A DNA stretch of 25,222 bases from the NCBI GenBank assembly GCA_937893145.1, contig CALBJW010000017.1, positions 1 to 25,222 of the forward strand, given 5' to 3'. The notes below the pieces were generated by a model. The model was not told where the DNA came from, did not search any database, and saw only the letters and a program-made list of their open reading frames with translations. A program made the position numbers and the translations under genes. The DNA comes from an uncultured Prevotellaceae bacterium. GTDB taxonomy: Bacteria; Bacteroidota; Bacteroidia; Bacteroidales; Bacteroidaceae. Position 1 is the stretch's first letter; each line of letters opens with the position of its first letter. This document shows positions 6,480 to 13,581 of the stretch, one piece after another.

Positions 6480-7693
6480 AGAAAGAACTTGAAGAAATAT
6501 TCAGCGACCCGCTGCTTGGTGTGACATACGATGAGGCTAAACTCTTCGACATCCCTGCTGATATGAAGAAGGTGATGGAACGGAAGAGATTACAGCCGGA
6601 TCATTATGCTCAAAAGAAAGATTGTGAAGATTTCAATCTGTTCAAACCTCTGTTTGATAAGGTCCAGGGGGAACTGAAAGAGGGAAAAAGGAGTTTGATG
6701 AAGATATCCAAGACCGCAAGTCTTGAAGTTGGTCGTTTCTATGTGGTAGCTGGTATGCTTGTATATCTTGCTGAAATAGGTGCTACGAAGAAAAATCGTA
6801 GTTCGATGCTTGATGGCCGTACTCGCTGCATTTATGAAAATGGAACGGAAAACGACATCCTCCTTGAGACATTGAGAAGAAATGTGTTGCATGATGGCTA
6901 TGGTGTTTCCGAACTTCAGGAGGATGTAGATGGCAAATACTTCGCTGCCACTCTTGCAGATGGAGATAAGGCTACGGGTTTTGTATATGTGCTGCGTTCT
7001 TTGTCCCCTAATCCAGAGATTACTAATGTGCAGAATCTATATAAGATAGGTTTCACTACAAATACCGTAGAGGAAAGAATAGCGAATGCAGAGCACGAAC
7101 CGACTTACTTGATGGCTCCTGTGCAGATAATGACTACTGCCCAAATAGTGAATATGAATTCGTTTGTGTTCGAAAGTCTTATTCATCAGTTCTTTAGTGC
7201 TGTGCAATTTTATGTGAAGGTTTATGATGATGAGGGGGCGGAACATACACCAAGCGAATGGTATGTTGCTCCTCTTGAAATCATAGAGAAAGTGATAGAG
7301 AAGATTGTAGATGGCAGTATCACTCAGTATTCATACAATGCTGAACTGCAAAAGTTGGAAAAGCATGTGGTTAAGAAACAATCTACATTTGATGTGAGTG
7401 GGTTGAAGGTTCTTTCGCTGATTATTAAAGATGTGTATTTTAGAGAAATACTTGCTGGCACAAAGACCATAGAATACAGGGAACTGAAACAAACAACAAT
7501 GAACAGATATACTTATGTTGATGAGGCTGATGGCAAAAGGTATCTTCGCAGATATGATGCACTGCGACTTAATGTCGGGTATAATAAGGATCGTGATAGT
7601 GCATTGGTAGAGGTTACCGATATCACATACGATAGTGATACAAGTGTTGTGGAATATCATTTAGGACGAATACTGGAGTATGTGAATGGGTAA
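6470..7693 (+). CDS. GIY-YIG (T5orf172-type) nuclease fused to an ASCH domain
   Basis: This 407-aa protein is the probable cleavage subunit of the cassette. Residues 1-20 carry the KELxxIFxDPL motif shared with the preceding small protein. Residues 50-165 form a mixed region that may bind DNA. A GIY-YIG domain of the T5orf172 type spans about 170-282: FVYVL (Tyr173), LYKIG (Tyr191), Arg203 in EERI, and Glu235 in FESLIHQFF as the metal-binding glutamate. The C-terminal part (about 311-405) resembles an ASCH/PUA-like domain, beginning LKVLSLIIKDVYF with the family-like AGTKTIEYREL (329-339). PUA-like domains in defence proteins can read modified bases, so this end might sense methylation or foreign base modifications; that is inference. 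It is the last gene of the cassette. Confidence 0.8.
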   Translation: MDIEKELEEIFSDPLLGVTYDEAKLFDIPADMKKVMERKRLQPDHYAQKKDCEDFNLFKPLFDKVQGELKEGKRSLMKISKTASLEVGRFYVVAGMLVYLAEIGATKKNRSSMLDGRTRCIYENGTENDILLETLRRNVLHDGYGVSELQEDVDGKYFAATLADGDKATGFVYVLRSLSPNPEITNVQNLYKIGFTTNTVEERIANAEHEPTYLMAPVQIMTTAQIVNMNSFVFESLIHQFFSAVQFYVKVYDDEGAEHTPSEWYVAPLEIIEKVIEKIVDGSITQYSYNAELQKLEKHVVKKQSTFDVSGLKVLSLIIKDVYFREILAGTKTIEYRELKQTTMNRYTYVDEADGKRYLRRYDALRLNVGYNKDRDSALVEVTDITYDSDTSVVEYHLGRILEYVNG

Positions 7694-7789
7694 GAGTTGG
7701 AAGAAGGCTTAAGGCGATGTTGTGGATGAACAGTTTAGACAGCGATATAAATAAGTTGTAGGTTGCTTATAATAAAAAGTGTAGTATTG

Positions 7790-7821
7790 TTTGCTTATAT
7801 GGAAACTTTTGGCTAATTTTG
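7790..7821 (+). promoter_or_regulatory. Promoter of the HigBA-type pair
   Basis: TTTG (7790-7793), a 20-bp spacer and TAATTTTG (7814-7821) match the Bacteroidota -33/-7 consensus. Transcription would start near 7828, ahead of the ATG at 7851. This excludes the upstream in-frame TTG at 7791 as a start. Confidence 0.6.
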
Positions 7822-7850
7822 CACCAGAAATCATTCAACAGAATGTATTT

Positions 7851-8198
7851 ATGGATGCAAAACCAAAGTTTAATGTAATCTATTCAGAAGAAGTAGTAAG
7901 CTTTCTTAATGCATTACCTGATAAAGCAAAAGCAAAGGTGATGTTCAATGTGGCTAAAGCTCGTTACAATCAAGACCCCAAATTGTTCAAGAAACTTGTA
8001 GGGACTGAAATATGGGAATTTCGAACATTGTATAATGGTATTCAATATCGTCTTCTTTCATTCTGGGATGCAGACTTGAATACCTATGTAATAACGACTC
8101 ATGGTTTTATAAAGAAAACTCAGAAGACTCCCCAGAAGGAGATAGAACGAGCGGAAGCAATAAGAGAAGAGTACTATAGAAACAAGAATAAAAGGTAA
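7851..8198 (+). CDS. higB: RelE/HigB (Gp49-like) family toxin
   Basis: A 115-aa toxin of the Gp49/HigB branch of the RelE/ParE superfamily, ribosome-dependent mRNA interferases. Typical features are EFRTLYNGIQYRLL in mid-protein and the C-terminal THGFIKKTQKTP followed by a helix of EIERAEAIREEY type, which is characteristic of this family. The start at 7851 follows the promoter and gives a standard family length. The antitoxin gene begins 10 bases after the stop, in the toxin-first order usual for HigBA. It has its own promoter and is the second toxin-antitoxin pair attached to this defence island. Confidence 0.85.
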   Translation: MDAKPKFNVIYSEEVVSFLNALPDKAKAKVMFNVAKARYNQDPKLFKKLVGTEIWEFRTLYNGIQYRLLSFWDADLNTYVITTHGFIKKTQKTPQKEIERAEAIREEYYRNKNKR

Positions 8199-8208
8199 AG
8201 TGAACGAT

Positions 8209-8514
8209 ATGAAATTTTATACAGAAAACGAAACGCTCGACAAAGTGATTGGCAGTAAGGAAACAAAGGAGCGTAAGGAATATGATGCTCAAATGCAGGA
8301 ATTCTTAATTGGCGAAGCTATTCGTCAAGCTCGTCAGTCGTGTAATCTCACCCAAGAACAACTCGGAGAACTTGTGGGGGTGAAGAAATCTCAAATCAGT
8401 AAGATAGAAAATGGCTGTAATGTCACATTCTCAACGGTGGCAAGACTTTTTAGCGCAATGAATATTAGGGCAATGTTGGATCTCGGCAGCATGGGAAAAG
8501 TTGCATTGTTTTAG
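8209..8514 (+). CDS. higA: XRE-family antitoxin (HigA-type)
   Basis: A 101-aa helix-turn-helix antitoxin paired with the upstream toxin. The XRE domain occupies roughly the central 55 residues, with IRQARQSCNLTQEQLGELVG followed by the recognition-helix signature KKSQISKIENG. The C-terminal tail is short and hydrophobic. The ATG at 8209 is chosen because AAAGGTAAAG ends 8 bases upstream. A GTG at 8200 in the same frame would add three residues but overlaps that site. It should neutralise the toxin and repress the promoter at 7790-7821. Confidence 0.85.
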   Translation: MKFYTENETLDKVIGSKETKERKEYDAQMQEFLIGEAIRQARQSCNLTQEQLGELVGVKKSQISKIENGCNVTFSTVARLFSAMNIRAMLDLGSMGKVALF

Positions 8515-8596
8515 TTCTGCGGAATTTTCTCTTTGAAAAAGACTGACTAAACTGTTTTATGAAACAGGTATTCTTATTGTTGCTCCACCAGTATAT

Positions 8597-8636
8597 AAAA
8601 AAGTGAAGAGTGATGTTGGTCACTCTTCACTTTTTT
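8597..8636. terminator. Bidirectional intrinsic terminator between island and GH2 operon
   Basis: A perfect 16-bp stem (8597-8612 with 8621-8636) around an 8-nt loop is flanked by A and T runs, so it can end transcription from both sides. Its right arm overlaps the stop codon of the GH2 gene. It separates the toxin-antitoxin pair from the convergent glycosidase operon. Confidence 0.9.
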
Positions 8637-11307
8637 ATTTTACCACTAATCGAATATGGAAACCTTCATCGCCGGACTTGATGCGTATGTTGTCGGGTTG
8701 GGCGGAAGGACCAAGTTGGTCGAGAGGCTTGTAGCTCTGCATTGGTGGAATGGAAAGAAGGAAGGATATGTCACCTTCAGGGAATGGAATCATGGTGCGT
8801 TCCTGCTTGCGGGTACCTTCGTCCATACCTCCCATCTCGCCTAATGTCTGGTCTATGGCTTCTTCGGGGGTGAAGAGACGGAGGTAGAGTCCTTCGGTGA
8901 GGGATGTGACTCGCAGTTTCATGTTGCCCTGATGGTACATCTCCATCCATCGCATATCACTTCTGTAGCCCTTGAACTCGGGATAGAGTGGTGCTTCTGG
9001 TGTGTTGTACTGACCTGTGATGGTATTGTTGTATGCTAAAGACCATACGCCAAACTGCTGTCCCTCGAGTCGGTTGCGCCACACACGGAAAGGACCTCTT
9101 CCATACCACCTGACAGAATCCACTTCGTTTTCTGGGTAACGCATAGAGATGCCCACAGTCCATTTGCTTTGGTCGGTGAGGTTGGCTGTGCGCTCATCGT
9201 AGAAGATGTGTGCATCAAGATAGAGGCTGCCGTCGGCAAGGCGATACCATTGAAGGCGTTCAATCTTTGACATCCCTACAGGTATAATCTCTGGTGCTTC
9301 GACGGCAGAGATTTTCTGAGCTTGAGTTAGGTCTATAGACATCTGTTCCTCTGCCCTATGTATAGGCATGGTCCATGTGCATACCTCTTCACCATTATTT
9401 CCATAGGCGGTGAGTTGGAGTATGTCTGCCTTGAGGAAATCGGAAGGGAGAGGAATAGTGGTGTATGCACTTTCATCAGGCATGATGTGAGGCAATGGAA
9501 TGGTTCCCTGTTGCAGGGTTTTACCGTCGGAGGTCTTTGTGGCGAAAGTCATGCTGCACTCATCGAGAGGAGTGAAGAGGTAATGGTTTGAGATGAGTAG
9601 TCTGCCATTGAATGTAGGGGTGATGTTTGGCTTTGCTATTTGTATAGGACTCCATACCTCGCGGATAGCGTAGAAACTGCCTTCGGGTTGGCGATAGCAG
9701 TTTATTACTCCATCAGGACCATTGCCACCATCGCTGTCAAGGATGCAGTCGGTGATGGAGAACCCTTTCTGCCCGAAACGCTTACCTTGCGACTTGCCTG
9801 TAGGGTAGTCTGTACGGCGCACGGCTTCGTCCATATATGCCCAAATGAAACCTCCTGCAAAGAGTGGCGAACGCATCCAGTGGGACCACATATCATAGAG
9901 TGCAGCACCGCCTCCCTTGTCGTACTTGCTGTGCAGAAACTCTGTAGGCATGAATATGTTCTGTCCATTCTGCAGGCGATAGGTGCCAGTCTGATAGGCT
10001 GGGTAGTGGTGGGTGTCTATTCCATCGTAGTCGCTCCAAGGATGGATGACCTTGCGATGCTGTGGGTCGTAGTGTGCAAAGAGAGAATCTACGGAAGTGT
10101 TCCATCCACCTTCATTGCCATTGCTCCAGAGGAAGACACAAGGATGGTTCACATCGCGCATCATGAACTCAGGGAGCAATCGCTGGGCTGTGGCATCATC
10201 GTATTTTGTTTGCCAACCCGGAAACTCATCAATGTAGAGCAGACCGACAGAGTCGCACACATCAAGGAAATGTCTGTCGCTTGGATAGTGGCAACGAACA
10301 GCATTCATGTTCATTGCCTTGATGATTTGTGCATCTTCGAGGCTGATGTCCTTGTTTGTGGTTCGTCCCGATTCGGGGTGGAAGCAATGTCGGTTAGTGC
10401 CTTTCACTATGAGACGAGTGCCATTAAGATATATGCCATCATGTTCACGAAATTCTATGGTTCGGAATCCAATACGCTGGGTGATGGCGTGTCCACTGCT
10501 CTTGAGGGTAAAGACTGCTGTGTGCAGATTAGGATGTTCGGGATCCCATTTGCTAATGTTAGGACAATGGAAACGCTTGGCTGAGGCATCATATTCTATG
10601 TCTTTCCCATCGACTGATAGTTGTATGCCTTCACCTTGAGTGATGGTGGTAGTTCCAGAAGCATCATTTACAATCTGTGCATTGAGGGTGATGTCACCTT
10701 CTTCTGTGGCATTGATTGTGAGATTGTCGATGTGTTCCATTGGCATAGCATCGATATATACAGGACGATATATTCCTCCGAAAAGCCACCAGTCGGCTCG
10801 GCGTTCGGCGGAGTTGATGCTTGCATTTGCAGACTCCTTACTTACAAGTACATCGAGAGTGTGTTTCTTTCCTGGCACAACGAATGGGGTGATGTTGTAC
10901 GAAAACTCTGTGAAGCCACCTTGATGAGTATCACCTACAAGTGTGCCATCGATACGAACTTCAGCATCGGTCATTACTCCTTCAAAGATGAGGCGCAGAC
11001 TCTTGCCCTTCCAGGATTTAGGAAGGGTGAACTGAGTGCGGTAGTGTCCCTTCTCGTCACTTGGTTTTAATCCTTTGGTCTTGTAGAATCGTCCGTAGGT
11101 GTATGCACCAAAGCCCTGCAGTTCCCAGCATGAAGGAACTGCTATCTTGGTCCATCTGCCGGAGTTCTGACCACCAGAACACATGAAGTCCCATTGTCGG
11201 GTGTCGTTGCTACCAGTACCCGAGAGGTAAAGGCGCTGAGAGTATGCGTTGAGGGTGAAGGATGAGATGAGGATGGAAAGTAGGAATGTAAGTTGTCGAT
11301 GGAGCAT
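8635..11307 (-). CDS. Secreted GH2 glycoside hydrolase (beta-galactosidase-like)
   Basis: An 890-aa family 2 glycosidase with an N-terminal signal peptide (about 1-24, ending NAYSQ), so periplasmic or surface exposed. Domain order is the sugar-binding jelly roll (about 30-190), an immunoglobulin-like domain (about 190-280), the TIM barrel (about 285-560), then beta-sandwich and LacZ small-chain-like domains. Glu399 in SNGNEGG is the expected acid/base, and Glu456 in MPTEFLH the expected nucleophile. VRWYGRGPFRVWRNR in the C-terminal part is typical of LacZ-like proteins. It is the last gene of a leftward operon, 8 bases after the DUF362 gene. Beta-galactosidase is the best guess given the galactanase-like GH30 nearby, but other beta-glycosides are possible. 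Confidence 0.88.
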   Translation of the reverse strand: MLHRQLTFLLSILISSFTLNAYSQRLYLSGTGSNDTRQWDFMCSGGQNSGRWTKIAVPSCWELQGFGAYTYGRFYKTKGLKPSDEKGHYRTQFTLPKSWKGKSLRLIFEGVMTDAEVRIDGTLVGDTHQGGFTEFSYNITPFVVPGKKHTLDVLVSKESANASINSAERRADWWLFGGIYRPVYIDAMPMEHIDNLTINATEEGDITLNAQIVNDASGTTTITQGEGIQLSVDGKDIEYDASAKRFHCPNISKWDPEHPNLHTAVFTLKSSGHAITQRIGFRTIEFREHDGIYLNGTRLIVKGTNRHCFHPESGRTTNKDISLEDAQIIKAMNMNAVRCHYPSDRHFLDVCDSVGLLYIDEFPGWQTKYDDATAQRLLPEFMMRDVNHPCVFLWSNGNEGGWNTSVDSLFAHYDPQHRKVIHPWSDYDGIDTHHYPAYQTGTYRLQNGQNIFMPTEFLHSKYDKGGGAALYDMWSHWMRSPLFAGGFIWAYMDEAVRRTDYPTGKSQGKRFGQKGFSITDCILDSDGGNGPDGVINCYRQPEGSFYAIREVWSPIQIAKPNITPTFNGRLLISNHYLFTPLDECSMTFATKTSDGKTLQQGTIPLPHIMPDESAYTTIPLPSDFLKADILQLTAYGNNGEEVCTWTMPIHRAEEQMSIDLTQAQKISAVEAPEIIPVGMSKIERLQWYRLADGSLYLDAHIFYDERTANLTDQSKWTVGISMRYPENEVDSVRWYGRGPFRVWRNRLEGQQFGVWSLAYNNTITGQYNTPEAPLYPEFKGYRSDMRWMEMYHQGNMKLRVTSLTEGLYLRLFTPEEAIDQTLGEMGGMDEGTRKQERTMIPFPEGDISFLLSIPPMQSYKPLDQLGPSAQPDNIRIKSGDEGFHIRLVVK

Positions 11308-11315
11308 AGTGTGAG

Positions 11316-13421
11316 TTATTGCTTAATGTACTTGAGGTCTATTTTCGTGTATTTTCCGTTCTTGTCCTTGTGTTCGAAGAGTCCGAGCGGAGCAGAGAGA
11401 GGGATGCCACCTTGTTTGTAAACTGTGCCACTTGGAGTATGTGGAATGGATGCTGCCTCAATGAGATATTCGTCACAATAGTTCAGACTGCCAAACTCTG
11501 GCCATTCACCGATGATGATGTCCATTGCTACGGCATCACATGCTACCTCGTCTTGTGAGGCGATGATGGAGCAAGCCCACTCTCCATTGAAAGGTTCGCC
11601 CATCCACTTAGGGTTTGGAGCACCATTCACATCGCGCGAACCGTAGGTGCCATCAATGAGGAAGAGCATACACTTGCCACCTAAGTCCTTGTGTGACATC
11701 CAGTCCACAAAGGTCTTGTAACCTTGTTTTCCGTTACGCTTGTCCTGACTGATGTTGTTGTGGGCATTCTGTCGCCATAGCAGAGAAATGTCTGTTGCAC
11801 CATACCAGTTCTTGGATGTGAGTGTTACACCAGGTCCACTATGAGTCTTGAGCAGAGCGCTATTGATAAGGTAGTCGGCATCGACAATGCATTTTGCAAT
11901 TCCTCGAGCCATCTTGCCGTTATCTACTGAATATTGTATCTGTTCAGGGTAGTACTCACATTTCTCACGACCATTGCCACCAATGTTGTCGATGAAACGC
12001 ACACGAGGAAATTCCCTGTGAATCTTATTGTAGATGCTGTCGGTGATAGCACGGCTTGGCTCACAGATTACAATGTCCTGCTGTCGTACCTTGCCTTTGT
12101 TTATCATGGATCGCACGAGGGCAAGTGTCACGAAAGGAGATGAGTTGAGTTCGATGGTGTCATGCTGAGTGATGGCATTGTTCATGTTGAGTTTTACTGC
12201 TATCTGTTCTCCTTTCTTATATCCTCTGTTGCCACGGGAATGAGTGGCATTGAAATGCTTGAAGAGGGCTGTCCATGCCTTTGTTTCGTCGCTTTCGCCT
12301 GTCAGTTGCATCACCACTTCGCCAATCATAGCATCAGCCTTCTGCTGGTTGTTCCAACGGTCTTCAACCCATAGTCCAGACTTGCCATCCCATGTGGCAA
12401 CACCAGGAGAATGTACCCATGCTACTCGTCCCGGATGAATGCCTTTTCCTATACCGACAGGCTGGTTGGCTTGGGCAAAAAGTTTTGGTTGTCTACCGTT
12501 GAACTCGCCAAAGAAGAGACGACCACGATTCACAGGTTGGTCGAGCAACTGTATTGTGGTAGAAGGACCTAAGTCGGGTTTCCCGTTCTGTCCCCATGAA
12601 CATAATGTCCACACAATGTTTCCTTCCTTGTCAATCTCAACAGCTTGCAGAGGAGCGTTGAGAGTGTCCATCGGCGTCTTGTTCCATTCGTTGTACCAGT
12701 TGTTGACAATGATATTGCCGTTCTTCAGACGAATAGCCTTCTGTGATTGGGTGATGCCAAGTGGGGCTACATCCATCTGCCAAAGGACCTGTCCCTGTCG
12801 GTTGATTTCTTGAAGCAGTCCCTTTCTGCCAGTAATGAAGATGCTCTCCTTTGCTCCTTCATCCACCGACCAAGGCAACATGCCAGTCCAACGGTCCACT
12901 TCCTTACCAGTCGAGGTGTATTCAGCTATGAATCCTTGTGACATATTGGCTACGAGAAGAGTGCCGCGCTGTGTCAGTCTTGCATTACGGAACTGTCCAT
13001 GCACAGAACCGTTCTCATTTGTAGGGATTTCAAATTCGCGTACAATCTTGAGCGAAGGGATTTCCATGACTACGACCTTAGCAGGATGTCCGTTCTGCAC
13101 AAACACCACATGCTTGTTTCCAATAGGTTGTATAGTATGTATCTCAGTTCCTTCAGGAGCTGCATATTTCCACAGTATTTGTTTTTGTTGGTTCAGTTCA
13201 AAGATACCATATTGGTGAGCCACAAGTATGTTGCCGTCGTTCATAAGCATGGCATCGCTGATTTCCCCCTTGCCATCCTTATACTCGTAAGACCATGTTA
13301 TGCTGTCGCCCTTGACAATAAACATACGCAGACGCTTTGATTCGCCCGCATAGAAGAAGTCGTGAGCAAAGGTAGAGATGAATAATGCCGCAAAGAGTGT
13401 TGTCAGTAAGTTTCTTTTCAT
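11316..13421 (-). CDS. Secreted beta-propeller / DUF362 fusion protein
   Basis: A 701-aa protein with a signal peptide (about 1-19). Residues 25-315 form PQQ-like propeller repeats with recurring patterns such as ILWKYAAPEG, VLWQMD and IVWTLCSWG. Residues about 325-700 match DUF362: GEQIAVKLNMNN, the CEPSRA segment, and LINSALLKTHSGPGVTLTSKNWYG. The function of DUF362 is not established; some members are linked to iron-sulfur chemistry, but no ferredoxin CxxCxxC cluster is visible here. The gene lies between the hydroxyproline dehydratase and the GH2 glycosidase, suggesting a role in the same catabolic programme. It may be a substrate-binding or sensing protein rather than an enzyme. Confidence 0.75.
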   Translation of the reverse strand: MKRNLLTTLFAALFISTFAHDFFYAGESKRLRMFIVKGDSITWSYEYKDGKGEISDAMLMNDGNILVAHQYGIFELNQQKQILWKYAAPEGTEIHTIQPIGNKHVVFVQNGHPAKVVVMEIPSLKIVREFEIPTNENGSVHGQFRNARLTQRGTLLVANMSQGFIAEYTSTGKEVDRWTGMLPWSVDEGAKESIFITGRKGLLQEINRQGQVLWQMDVAPLGITQSQKAIRLKNGNIIVNNWYNEWNKTPMDTLNAPLQAVEIDKEGNIVWTLCSWGQNGKPDLGPSTTIQLLDQPVNRGRLFFGEFNGRQPKLFAQANQPVGIGKGIHPGRVAWVHSPGVATWDGKSGLWVEDRWNNQQKADAMIGEVVMQLTGESDETKAWTALFKHFNATHSRGNRGYKKGEQIAVKLNMNNAITQHDTIELNSSPFVTLALVRSMINKGKVRQQDIVICEPSRAITDSIYNKIHREFPRVRFIDNIGGNGREKCEYYPEQIQYSVDNGKMARGIAKCIVDADYLINSALLKTHSGPGVTLTSKNWYGATDISLLWRQNAHNNISQDKRNGKQGYKTFVDWMSHKDLGGKCMLFLIDGTYGSRDVNGAPNPKWMGEPFNGEWACSIIASQDEVACDAVAMDIIIGEWPEFGSLNYCDEYLIEAASIPHTPSGTVYKQGGIPLSAPLGLFEHKDKNGKYTKIDLKYIKQ

Positions 13422-13457
13422 AATGTCAGTTTGGTTTTAGTTGGTGTGTGGGAATAA

Positions 13458-13527
13458 ATAATTACCAATCTTAGTCCATCAATTCTTTCGACAAAGAAAA
13501 GGTTGTTGGATGAAGATTGGTAATTAT
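13458..13527. repeat. Long hairpin between the glycyl radical enzyme and DUF362 genes
   Basis: A perfect 15-bp inverted repeat (13458-13472 with 13513-13527) encloses further pairing: 13475-13478 with 13507-13510, 13480-13482 with 13503-13505, and TTCTTT (13483-13488) with AAAGAA (13493-13498). The whole 70 bases can fold into one interrupted hairpin. It lies in the 160-bp gap of a leftward gene series and could attenuate or process the transcript. No long U tract follows on the minus strand, so strong termination is unlikely. Confidence 0.6.
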
Positions 13528-13581
13528 ATAAGCAAGAATAGGTATAATCAGGAATTTCAACAATCGAAACTCAATCGAATG

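Noticed and set aside
6249..7693. Frameshift splitting one nuclease gene into two
   Set aside because: Each protein has its own start and the same N-terminal motif, so simple frameshift of one frame does not explain the pair. Duplication or an ancestral split remains possible and is noted as a finding.
9640..10584. 314-residue plus-strand open frame opposite the GH2 gene
   Set aside because: It is a shadow of the GH2 catalytic barrel, whose acid/base and nucleophile motifs are clear on the other strand.
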